Below, piece after piece: positions 1 through 5,954 of a stretch of 10,170 nt of DNA. The first letter of the stretch is position 1; each line of letters begins with the position of its first letter. Under the pieces are notes generated by a model. It ran no database searches, had not been told where the DNA came from, and saw only the letters and a list, made by a program, of their open reading frames with translations. This DNA is from an uncultured Collinsella sp. GTDB lineage: Bacteria > Actinomycetota > Coriobacteriia > Coriobacteriales > Coriobacteriaceae. The stretch lies in contig CAJJZO010000052.1 of NCBI GenBank assembly GCA_905197585.1, forward strand, positions 1-10,170. Direction: 5' to 3'. A program made the translations under genes and the position numbers.

Positions 1-77
1 CGTCCTCGATGCAGACGGGCCCGGACTCGCGGCCCCTGGCGTCCACCCTCTTCTCATAGGGGGAGCCATCGGAACCG
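1..77. repeat. Direct repeat copy A inside hsdS (left copy, cut by window edge)
   Basis: This stretch is identical base for base to 847-923. It encodes, on the minus strand, the spacer peptide that follows the central helical region and precedes the next recognition domain. Identity ends at 77/923 on the inner side; the left side is cut by the window edge, so the true repeat may be longer. Confidence 0.95.
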
Positions 78-922
78 GCGAAGATGATCGACTCGCCGCC
101 CTTCGGAGCCTTCATCTTCCCCTCGGCCACGAGCTGCCGGCGCTGCCCGCGGATGCGCTCGAGCAGGACGCCGGCGGGCTCGTCTGCGGGGTCCTGCGGC
201 ACCAGCCCGCCCTGCACCGCCAGCTGCAGCACGGATCTGCGCAGGCGGCCGGGCAGCGCGGCGTCGAGCGCCTCGCGGGCGTTCTCGACCCTGCCGTACT
301 CCTCGACCAGGGGTATGAGCTCGTTCACGTGCTCGACGATGCGGCGCTGCTCGGCGAGAGGCGGGAGGGGGATTAGGTAGTTTCTGACCGTCTCCTGCGC
401 AAGCTCCTTCTGCTTCGTGCTGCCGCTTGCCTGGTCTTCAATTACAGACTGGACTGAAGGCCCCGCGAAATAGGCGAAGGCAAACCGGTGATCAAGCCAA
501 TCCTCCCGCGTCCTGATCACCGTTACATGGCTGTCGGCGACGGCCCAGCCGTATCTGTTTTTCGCCGAGTCATAGACCGCCATCCTGCCCAGCGTGCCGA
601 GGCCGGTCGAGTTCCAGAGCAGGTCGCCATCCTTCAGGATCCGCTCATCCGCGTACTTGGATACGGTGGCTGGGTCGACGAATCTCGCCTTTTCCACGGA
701 GAATCCGCTCCACTGGTTGCACTTTTGGGCGATCACGGGGTATTTCTCGACCGTCGAGTACTTCGGCGACTTGCCCCTCTGGATATATGTGGTGACGCTC
801 TCGAGCCTCGCCCACTCCCAGCCCTCGGGTATCTCGAACGGGATCTCGTCCTCGATGCAGACGGGCCCGGACTCGCGGCCCCTGGCGTCCACCCTCTTCT
901 CATAGGGGGAGCCATCGGAACC
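1..922 (-). CDS. hsdS: Type I restriction-modification specificity subunit (HsdS), 5'-truncated cassette running off the left edge
   Basis: The minus strand reads open for 307 codons from 922 to the window edge. In order it shows a spacer peptide beginning GSDGSPYEKR (1-25); the motif IPFEIPEGWEWARL (27-40) that opens HsdS target recognition domains; a recognition domain to about 186, with GDLLWNSTG (99-107) typical of the family; the closing motif PPLAEQRRIV (187-196); and a helical central conserved region (about 197-270) containing LRRSVLQLAVQGGLVPQDP. The same spacer peptide then returns at 283-307. HsdS pairs with HsdM and HsdR and its recognition domains set the DNA half-sites. A complete subunit has two recognition domains and an N-terminal segment; here only one recognition domain is seen. 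Upstream of 922 homology stops abruptly. The frame stays open, but no ATG with a ribosome binding site is seen; a GTG at 1018 has no convincing one. I infer a silent or recombining cassette, not an expressed gene. Family assignment is firm; activity is doubtful. Confidence 0.85.
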
Positions 923-923
923 G
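847..923. repeat. Direct repeat copy B inside hsdS (right copy)
   Basis: This is an exact 77-bp match to 1-77 at an offset of 846 bp, which is 282 codons, so both copies are read in the same frame. Here the copy encodes the spacer peptide just before the recognition domain. HsdS homology ends exactly at the edge of this copy: bases beyond 923 no longer resemble those beyond 77. That makes 923/924 a likely recombination breakpoint. Confidence 0.95.
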
Positions 924-1079
924 ATCAGACGTTCAATTATGCTCGGACAAGCGTTGTAAAATCTAGTGATATGAGCATCCCGGTTGCTTCTGTGCTTCGA
1001 TGCTCTCGTCTTTGGCACCCTCCGCTCAGTGGGAGACTGACTGCAAACGGCGTAAACAAGAAAGAGGAGACAACCGCAA
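924..1079 (+). promoter_or_regulatory. Upstream region of the DUF262 gene, with ribosome binding site
   Basis: This 156-bp gap separates the hsdS breakpoint from the DUF262 start. It is more AT-rich than its flanks. A ribosome binding site (AGAGGAG, about 1062-1068) precedes the ATG at 1080 by a usual distance and decides that start. A TAAAAT hexamer at 957-962 could be a -10 element, but no good -35 lies at the right distance, so the promoter is only tentative. Confidence 0.4.
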
Positions 1080-3203
1080 ATGAAAGCAACCGAGGCAAAT
1101 CTACTAGACCTTATGGGCGTGGCGAAGATGCAGTTCGTCATTCCCGTGTACCAGCGAGTTTACTCGTGGAGCGTAAAAGAGTGCGAGATTCTTTGGGATG
1201 ACGTTATGCGAGCGGGTCGTGATGGCGTATCGCACTTCGTGGGGTCGATGCTTTATATCCCCGAGTCCGAGAGCTCTGCCACGAGTATTTCGCGCGTGCT
1301 TCTGATTGACGGGCAGCAGCGCATGACGACGTTTTCGTTGATGATCGCTGCCTTGGCTGACTATCTGGAGGGTAATCCCGACAAGGCCGGCTTCCTTGGA
1401 GACCTCAAGGTCTCTGCGCTGCGGAAGAACTACCTCTTTAACGATGACGACTACAACGGTCTGGCGCGCTATAAGCTGGTGCTCTCGCAGGACGATAAAG
1501 AGACGCTGTTCTCCATCGTGTCTGGGGCTCCCGTGCCAGATGAAAAATCGGATCGCATTGTCGAGAACCATGCGTTCTTCCGTGAAAAGATGCACGGGAA
1601 ATCATTCGACCCTGCAAGGCTTTGGGCGGGGCTAAACCGCGTGCAGGTCATCGACACTAAGCTCACCGCTGGCGTTGATAATGCACAGCTCATATTTGAG
1701 TCCATGAACTCCAAGGGCAAGCCGCTCACGCCCATTGACCTCATCCGTAACTACGTTCTAATGTCGCTTCCCAACGACGAGCAGACCAAGCTTTACGAGG
1801 GTTACTGGCATCCGCTCGAGCGCCTGTTTGGAAAAGGCGGCGAGGAAGAGTTCAATGCATTTATCTGGTACTGGCTGTGGCTTAAAGTTCCCAATAGGAT
1901 GCCGAAGGAGAACGAGGCCTACTACGAGTTTAAGCGCTATTTCGCCGACGACTACGATGGTGACACCGAGGGTCTGCTTAAGGAGCTGCGCGGGTATGCA
2001 CATAGATACGCCAGTCTGTTCCTTGGTAAGGAGAAGGACGACGGACTGCGCCGAGTGTTCGGCAGAATCGTAAGCCTCGACGTGAAGCAGATAAGGCCCC
2101 TCTTAATGTTGCTTTATTCGGTTTACGAGGGGAATGGACTAGACCGCAATGCGTTTTTACGTATCTGCGAGACTATCGAGTCGTTTCTGTTCAGGCGAGC
2201 GGTTTGCGGCAGACTTACCACGGGCCTAAATAATTTCTTTGCCGGCATGTATCGCAATCTCGAGCAGCAGGACGATATCGAGGAGTACGTTACGGCGATG
2301 CTCCTTATCCACAGCAGCGGTATGACCGCATACTTTCCGACAGACGAGCATTTTGTCGAGGAGTTTAAGACGCGTGACTGCTACAACCGCTTCTCTAAAA
2401 AGCGCTATTACCTGGAACGCATGGAGAACTGGCACCACCCGAAGGAGTCCATCTCAGCCGACGATTACCAGATCGAGCACATCATGCCCCAGACGATCGA
2501 TGATGAGCACGGCTGGAAGGAATCGCTTGGTGAGAACTGGGAAGACGTCCACGACAGGCTGTGCAACAACTTGGGAAATCTTACGCTGACGGGCTACAAC
2601 CAGGAGTACTCAAACCGGTCGTTCTCGGACAAGCTCAATCTGCCTGACGTCGGATTTAAGTGCAGCCCGCTCTACCTAAACAAATCGATTGTCTCGCATG
2701 AAAAATGGGGTGAGGAAGAGATCGGGCAGCGCGCGGACGAGCTGGCGAAAGAAGCGTGCGAGATATGGAAGTATCCCGACCTTCCGGCAGACGTCGTCGA
2801 CAAGTACCGTCCTTCTCGTGGGGAGTCTGACGAGGCTCCTGTCTGGACTCTGCAGGAGAACCACCCCACCTTTGCCGAAGGTGGGCTCAACCAGAAGCTT
2901 TTCGATGAGGTGCGCGAGTCCGTTCTGAGTGGTAACCCTTCGTGGGAGTCCTACATAGCTAAGTACTATGTAGGCTTCAGGTCGGGCAAGCGAAAACTGC
3001 ATGCCGTGTTAGAAGGCAGGACCAGCAACGGTGGTTGGATTGCCGTTGGCTTGGCAAAGAGTGTGGATGATCTAACGGATCCAGAGGACATGTGCCAGGA
3101 CAAGCGTACGCAGGGTGGATTTGGCCCGGGCTTACCCACTTACGTTGCGCTTCGGAATGCCGATGACATTCCTGCGGTGCTCGATCTCATAAAGCAGTGC
3201 TAG
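1080..3203 (+). CDS. DUF262-DUF1524 (HNH) protein with DUF5655-like C-terminus, GmrSD/SspE-type nuclease
   Basis: This 707-residue protein looks like a type IV or modification-sensing restriction nuclease. The N-terminal DUF262 domain shows FVIPVYQRVYSW (19-30), the hallmark DGQQR (77-81) that in this family serves nucleotide binding or hydrolysis, and IFESMNSKGKPLTPIDLIRN (205-224). The DUF1524 domain carries the HNH-like core QIEHIMPQ (464-471, catalytic His expected at 467) and LGNLTLTGYNQ (498-508). Residues from about 600 to the end resemble DUF5655 (KYYVGFRSGKRKL, then a terminal IPAVLDLIKQ). Both catalytic motifs are intact. GmrSD relatives cut modified phage DNA; SspE relatives act with phosphorothioate modification; which applies here cannot be told. 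It is divergent from the hsdS cassette, suggesting a defence locus. It uses codons such as AGG, CTA and ATA more freely than the ygeXYW genes, which suggests acquisition. Start chosen on AGAGGAG upstream. Target and partner are unknown. Confidence 0.88.
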   Translation: MKATEANLLDLMGVAKMQFVIPVYQRVYSWSVKECEILWDDVMRAGRDGVSHFVGSMLYIPESESSATSISRVLLIDGQQRMTTFSLMIAALADYLEGNPDKAGFLGDLKVSALRKNYLFNDDDYNGLARYKLVLSQDDKETLFSIVSGAPVPDEKSDRIVENHAFFREKMHGKSFDPARLWAGLNRVQVIDTKLTAGVDNAQLIFESMNSKGKPLTPIDLIRNYVLMSLPNDEQTKLYEGYWHPLERLFGKGGEEEFNAFIWYWLWLKVPNRMPKENEAYYEFKRYFADDYDGDTEGLLKELRGYAHRYASLFLGKEKDDGLRRVFGRIVSLDVKQIRPLLMLLYSVYEGNGLDRNAFLRICETIESFLFRRAVCGRLTTGLNNFFAGMYRNLEQQDDIEEYVTAMLLIHSSGMTAYFPTDEHFVEEFKTRDCYNRFSKKRYYLERMENWHHPKESISADDYQIEHIMPQTIDDEHGWKESLGENWEDVHDRLCNNLGNLTLTGYNQEYSNRSFSDKLNLPDVGFKCSPLYLNKSIVSHEKWGEEEIGQRADELAKEACEIWKYPDLPADVVDKYRPSRGESDEAPVWTLQENHPTFAEGGLNQKLFDEVRESVLSGNPSWESYIAKYYVGFRSGKRKLHAVLEGRTSNGGWIAVGLAKSVDDLTDPEDMCQDKRTQGGFGPGLPTYVALRNADDIPAVLDLIKQC

Positions 3204-3209
3204 GTTGAA

Positions 3210-3232
3210 GGCTGGGAATCTAGTTCCCGGCT
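3210..3232 (+). terminator. Possible weak terminator after the DUF262 gene
   Basis: A 9-bp stem including two G-T wobbles (GGCTGGGAA, 3210-3218, against TTCCCGGCT, 3224-3232) closes a 5-base loop seven bases after the stop codon. The bases that follow (CTTGCCAG) are not a T-run, so it may slow transcription or do nothing. It lies between convergent genes, where a terminator is expected. Confidence 0.35.
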
Positions 3233-3270
3233 CTTGCCAGCTCAAAATCGTCGATGGCTCGTCCGCCCGT

Positions 3271-3693
3271 CTACACCCTTACGATCCCGCGCGCCGTACT
3301 CAGCAGCTCATATTCCCTCTGGCTCCACTGGCACAGCTCAGCCGCGCGCACGGCGTCGCGGCACAGGTCCAGGAACACCTCGGCGCCCTCGCAGAAGCAC
3401 TCGCGGGCAAAGTCACCCGAACCGCTTGCGACGCACGTGCCGTCGGCAAACAGCTTCCAGCTAGACAGCTCGCGCGAGTCGTCTCCAAGCAGCTTGATCT
3501 GCAGTACGTGCGGGTCGCCGGCGGTGTAGAGCTCTTTCTCGAGCGCCTGCACGGTAAAGCGCATCTGGTGGGGGAGACTGCTCTTGACCATGGCCGAGGC
3601 ATAGCCGTTCGGCTTGTCCAGAAGATGCATTCGTTTTGGCTTGGCGGCTAGGTTGTGGAAGTTGCGCTCACTGCGCACAGAGAAATTGTCCAT
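3271..3693 (-). CDS. Hypothetical protein, 140 residues, soluble
   Basis: I do not recognise a family. The start at 3693 is chosen because a perfect AAAGGAG stands six bases upstream of the ATG and the protein character becomes ordinary there; the same frame stays open far upstream only as a shadow of the next gene. The protein has a basic N-terminus (RSERNFHNLAAKPKRMH), no signal peptide and no membrane segment. The middle reads like a small beta-rich domain (MRFTVQALEKEL, HVLQIKLLGDD, SWKLFADGTCVASG). A helical C-terminal part follows, with five cysteines at 87, 99, 101, 111 and 121 whose spacing fits no zinc motif I know. It is convergent with the DUF262 gene and follows the 329-residue gene on the same strand, but hairpins between them suggest separate transcription. 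Probably a lineage-restricted protein of the host chromosome. Confidence 0.7.
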   Translation of the reverse strand: MDNFSVRSERNFHNLAAKPKRMHLLDKPNGYASAMVKSSLPHQMRFTVQALEKELYTAGDPHVLQIKLLGDDSRELSSWKLFADGTCVASGSGDFARECFCEGAEVFLDLCRDAVRAAELCQWSQREYELLSTARGIVRV

Positions 3694-3794
3694 ACGGACT
3701 CCTTTCATCGATGTTGGCAGGGCCACCGTGCCTCTTGGCCGGTTGGCGTCGGGATCGTGGAGCCAACTCTCTACCCCGACTCTGGATAAAACGC

Positions 3795-3811
3795 GCCCGC
3801 TGCTTGCGGGC
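3795..3811 (-). terminator. Small GC hairpin with short T-run, minus direction
   Basis: Read on the minus strand, GCCCGC and GCGGGC form a 6-bp all-GC stem around a 5-base loop, followed shortly by GCGTTTTATC. It could be a second intrinsic terminator for the 329-residue gene. It lies about 100 bp before the start of the 140-residue gene, so it could also act as a leader structure for that gene. Confidence 0.45.
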
Positions 3812-3842
3812 ACGATGGAGTCTATCAGCACGCGCGGACAAA

Positions 3843-3880
3843 GATCAACCCCGTGCGGCAATGAGCGCACGGGGTTGATC
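3843..3880 (-). terminator. Strong terminator hairpin after the 329-residue membrane protein gene
   Basis: Two perfectly complementary 15-base arms (GATCAACCCCGTGCG at 3843-3857 and its complement at 3866-3880) enclose an 8-base loop. On the minus strand the stem begins about 30 bases after the stop codon at 3911 and is followed by TTTGT, a short T-tract. No T-tract exists on the plus side, so I assign it to the minus-strand gene. Confidence 0.7.
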
Positions 3881-3910
3881 TGGTCTACGACCCTCAATTT
3901 TTGGCATTTG

Positions 3911-4900
3911 TTATTCGTCGTCTCCGTCGTTGGGATCGCCCTTGAGGGTGTTGATGTCCAGGTACTGGTTATCGTCCTCTTTTTGCTGGGTTTCCGACTC
4001 CGCTTGGGTGGGGCCGCGGAACAGCTGGAATCCCTCAAACGCAATGACACCGAGCAGGGCAATGACAATGGCGATAAAGGCAACCTTGACTGCCTGCGGA
4101 AATTCCGAGAAACGCAGCGCCTTCTCCTTGGCGTAATAATCGGCGAAGCGCTCTTCGCCCGTGCTTTTGGTATACGCCGGCGCGGACGCGGCCTCCGGGT
4201 CATATTCCGGTGCAGGCGTGGCAGCGTACGGATCGTTGAGATAATCGCTCGATGCGGTGCCATAATCCTCGGTCTCGATGCGACCGGTGCCAGCATAGCC
4301 ATCGGAATAATCGGAATATGCCGCACTGCCCTCATAGTCCGCGGCGCTCGTGTTGGCGGCAAAAAGCGGGTTAACTGGAACATCGAGCGCCGGCATGCCG
4401 GTAGAGGTCTCATCCAGATCGGTTGCAGCCCAGGAATCGTAGGCGACCTGATGGGCAACGGGCTCATCGAGCCTTGCGACCGGAGGCTTGCGTGCCGCAG
4501 GAACGGGCAACTGCTGGGCGCTGTACATAACGGTGCTGTCGGCCGATTTGCCCTGCGTCGCTGCTGCGAGAAATGCCGCCGTCTCGGACGGGTCGCTTGC
4601 GGGGCGGGGAGCGGGTGTGGGCGCCGAAGTGGGTGCGGGCGTAGGCGCGGGCGTCGAAACAGGCGACTGCGCAGGAGTCGGCGCAGGTGCGGATTTAGGC
4701 GCAAGTGCGGGATTGGGGCTTGACGGGCGAGCCCCGCCGCCGCCCATGAGTTCGTCGGCGGTCCACGGGCGATCATCCATCACGTCGTCAAGGCTCAGCG
4801 AAAACAGGTCGTCTTCACCCTCATCGAACTTGCGGTGCACATGTCCACCAATTGCCGGAATCAATCCGCGACCGGTGCATGATGCCTTGCTCAACGCCAT
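3911..4900 (-). CDS. Hypothetical single-pass membrane protein with Pro/Ala-rich linker
   Basis: No family is recognised for this 329-residue protein. The start at 4900 is chosen because GAAAGGA lies about nine bases upstream on the minus strand; an in-frame ATG further out would overlap the likely promoter. The layout is: a short N-terminal region (GRGLIPAIGGHVHRKF, then acidic DEGEDDLFSLSLDDVMDDRPW, 26-46); a glycine cluster (GGGG, 53-56); a low-complexity Pro/Ala/Thr/Ser linker (57-106, rich in APTPAPT); a second, mixed region; an acidic Tyr/Ala/Asp/Ser-rich stretch (about 187-242); a charged helix (ERFADYYAKEKALRF); a membrane segment (AVKVAFIAIVIALLGVIAFEG, about 270-290); and a short acidic tail ending GDPNDGDDE. 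There is no N-terminal signal sequence. The positive charges before the membrane helix suggest a cytoplasmic N-terminus anchored by its C-terminal end. A surface or envelope-associated scaffold role is a guess. Confidence 0.8.
   Translation of the reverse strand: MALSKASCTGRGLIPAIGGHVHRKFDEGEDDLFSLSLDDVMDDRPWTADELMGGGGARPSSPNPALAPKSAPAPTPAQSPVSTPAPTPAPTSAPTPAPRPASDPSETAAFLAAATQGKSADSTVMYSAQQLPVPAARKPPVARLDEPVAHQVAYDSWAATDLDETSTGMPALDVPVNPLFAANTSAADYEGSAAYSDYSDGYAGTGRIETEDYGTASSDYLNDPYAATPAPEYDPEAASAPAYTKSTGEERFADYYAKEKALRFSEFPQAVKVAFIAIVIALLGVIAFEGFQLFRGPTQAESETQQKEDDNQYLDINTLKGDPNDGDDE
4601..4732. repeat. Low-complexity GC-rich tract encoding a Pro/Ala/Thr linker
   Basis: The plus strand here is a degenerate run of GCGGGC/GTAGGC-type hexamers. 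On the coding (minus) strand it gives the APTP/APTS/APAP linker of the membrane protein. Such tracts can change length by slippage; no perfect long tandem unit is present. Confidence 0.6.
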
Positions 4901-4934
4901 TCTGTTCCATCCTTTCGAAATACCAATGACATCG

Positions 4935-4940
4935 ATTATA
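4935..4940 (-). promoter_or_regulatory. Candidate -10 element for the membrane protein gene
   Basis: On the minus strand a perfect TATAAT lies 34 bases upstream of the chosen ATG, leaving a leader of about 28 bases that contains the ribosome binding site. No strong -35 hexamer is found at 16-18 bases, so the call rests on the -10 alone. Confidence 0.5.
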
Positions 4941-5023
4941 TGGAACTTCCCAAGCTGCTCGGTCTTGGATTCGTGCTTTCCAGAACTCGCGCCCAAAAGG
5001 GGAGGGGCAATCCAGGCGAGCGC

Positions 5024-5677
5024 CTACTTGTCGCCGGCCGCCGCCTTGGCCTCATTGAGGTAGCTATAGAAGCTGTATTTGGAGATGCCAAAGAACTCGC
5101 AGGCACGCTCGCTCGACTTGGAGATGAGGAAGGCGCCGCGACGGTCGAGGTAGCCAATGGCACGAATGCGCTCGTCTTTGGTCATGAGTGCCGCGGGCTT
5201 GCCCACAAACTGCTCGCACTCGTGCAGCAGGTCCTCGAGCAGGTCGCCGATGTTCTTGGTAATGGGCTCGGGCTCGGTGTAGCCCGTGCCGCCGGTGCCG
5301 GTAAAGGCGTCGAGCGAACGCTCAAAAGCCTTCATGAGCGTAATGTCAAAGTTGATGCCCAAAATGCCGACGGGCTTGCCCTCGTCGTTGCGGATAAAGA
5401 TCGTCGACGATTTGAGCAGCTTACCGTCGGTGGTTTTAGTGAGGTACGGCTCGCGGTCGTGTACATCGGTGGCGCCCTCGTGCATGGACTCAAACACGAT
5501 ATGGCTGGGACCGTCACCTAGTTTGCGCCCGCTGACGTGGCCGTTTTCGATCACTACGATGGAGTGGTCCACGTCCTCAGTCTCCAAGTCGTGGACGACG
5601 ACTTCGCAGTTGGGGCCAAACTGGAGCGCCAGACCGTGTGCAAGGCGCTTGTAAAACTCAATCTGTGCGGGGGTCAT
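5024..5677 (-). CDS. YheO/DauR-type transcriptional regulator (PAS_6 plus HTH)
   Basis: This 217-residue protein has the two-part layout of the YheO family. The N-terminal PAS-like domain (about 1-118) includes GPNCEVVVHDL (21-31), HSIVVIENGHVSGRKLGD (38-55) and STIFIRNDEGKPVGILGINF (91-110). After a Gly/Thr-rich linker (126-139) comes a C-terminal helix-turn-helix domain (about 165-212: DERIRAIGYLDRRGAFLISK, then ACEFFGISKYSFYSYLNEA). YheO relatives such as DauR repress amino-acid catabolic genes, and the PAS part is thought to sense a metabolite. The gene is divergent from ygeX, sharing a 277-bp control region with twin dyads, so it very likely controls the ygeX-ygeY-ygeW operon and perhaps itself. 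The start at 5677 has AGGAAGG upstream. Length is normal for the family. Ligand and sign of regulation are inferred, not seen. Confidence 0.88.
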   Translation of the reverse strand: MTPAQIEFYKRLAHGLALQFGPNCEVVVHDLETEDVDHSIVVIENGHVSGRKLGDGPSHIVFESMHEGATDVHDREPYLTKTTDGKLLKSSTIFIRNDEGKPVGILGINFDITLMKAFERSLDAFTGTGGTGYTEPEPITKNIGDLLEDLLHECEQFVGKPAALMTKDERIRAIGYLDRRGAFLISKSSERACEFFGISKYSFYSYLNEAKAAAGDK

Positions 5678-5736
5678 GGGTGCCTTCCTAAAAATTAGTT
5701 TGGGCTCACTTTGCCATAAACCCCACTTGTTCGCAA

Positions 5737-5760
5737 ATAACGAAAGCGTCGCTGCGTTAT
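5737..5760. promoter_or_regulatory. Dyad ATAACG-N12-CGTTAT in the divergent control region
   Basis: Perfect 6-base arms at 5737-5742 and 5755-5760 flank 12 bases that contain a smaller AGC/GCT pair. The dyad lies 60 bp upstream of the regulator start, where an autoregulatory site could sit. It has a different sequence from the AACAAA dyads, so if functional it may bind another protein. Confidence 0.35.
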
Positions 5761-5796
5761 GTGACCGTTCGTCGGCGAAAAGGTACCGATTACGGC

Positions 5797-5811
5797 AACA
5801 AACAATTTGTT
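5797..5811. promoter_or_regulatory. Operator candidate 1, AACAAA-N3-TTTGTT
   Basis: A perfect 6-base dyad with a 3-base centre (AACAAACAATTTGTT), followed by AGG. The same pattern recurs exactly 51 bp downstream. It overlaps the -35 part of a possible ygeX promoter. Confidence 0.6.
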
Positions 5812-5836
5812 AGGTTTGCCAATCAAAAAGTGTGAT
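5807..5836 (+). promoter_or_regulatory. Weak candidate promoter of ygeX
   Basis: TTGTTA (5807-5812) and TGTGAT (5831-5836), 18 bases apart, each match four of six consensus positions. A start near 5843 would place operator candidate 1 over the -35 and candidate 2 just after the transcription start, a sensible arrangement for repression, and would leave a leader of about 110 bases. Other arrangements are possible. Confidence 0.3.
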
Positions 5837-5847
5837 AGAACAGTGCT

Positions 5848-5862
5848 AACAAACTTTTTGTT
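5848..5862. promoter_or_regulatory. Operator candidate 2, AACAAA-N3-TTTGTT
   Basis: A second perfect copy of the dyad (AACAAACTTTTTGTT), followed by TGG. The shared pattern with copy 1 is AACAAAC-N2-TTTGTT-N-GG. The 51-bp separation is close to five helical turns, which would place both sites on one face of the DNA. Confidence 0.6.
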
Positions 5863-5954
5863 TGGCATCCACATAAAAGTTCAGTCGCATGAATGGGAAT
5901 GGGCTGAAACGCGTATGCGGGGGCCGGCAAGAGAGGACTTAAGGAGTTCACCGT

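Noticed and set aside
1..923. CRISPR-like or insertion-sequence interpretation of the 77-bp repeats
   Set aside because: Only two copies occur, both coding for the same HsdS spacer peptide. There are no short regular repeats, terminal inverted repeats or transposase.
488..1201. Plus-strand frames within 84-1201, including a 237-codon one
   Set aside because: They run opposite the clear HsdS reading frame or into the DUF262 gene in another frame, and show no domain of their own.
3614..4723. Plus-strand frame of 369 codons, Arg- and Gly-rich
   Set aside because: It lies opposite the 140- and 329-residue genes, is highly basic and low in complexity, and crosses the strong terminator hairpin at 3843-3880.
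3694..4776. Upstream extension of the 140-residue gene to a 501-codon frame
   Set aside because: The upstream part is an alternative frame of the membrane protein gene (Arg/Pro-rich) and crosses two hairpins. A perfect ribosome binding site marks the ATG at 3693.
4901..4996. Longer start for the membrane protein gene (32 more residues)
   Set aside because: No ribosome binding site serves it, and it would cover the TATAAT element. The start at 4900 has a good site.
5860..5890. Possible sigma-54 promoter (TTTGGCATCCACATAAAAG) upstream of ygeX
   Set aside because: The -24 GG is present, but the -12 GC is missing at the required distance, and the local regulator is not of the sigma-54 activator type.
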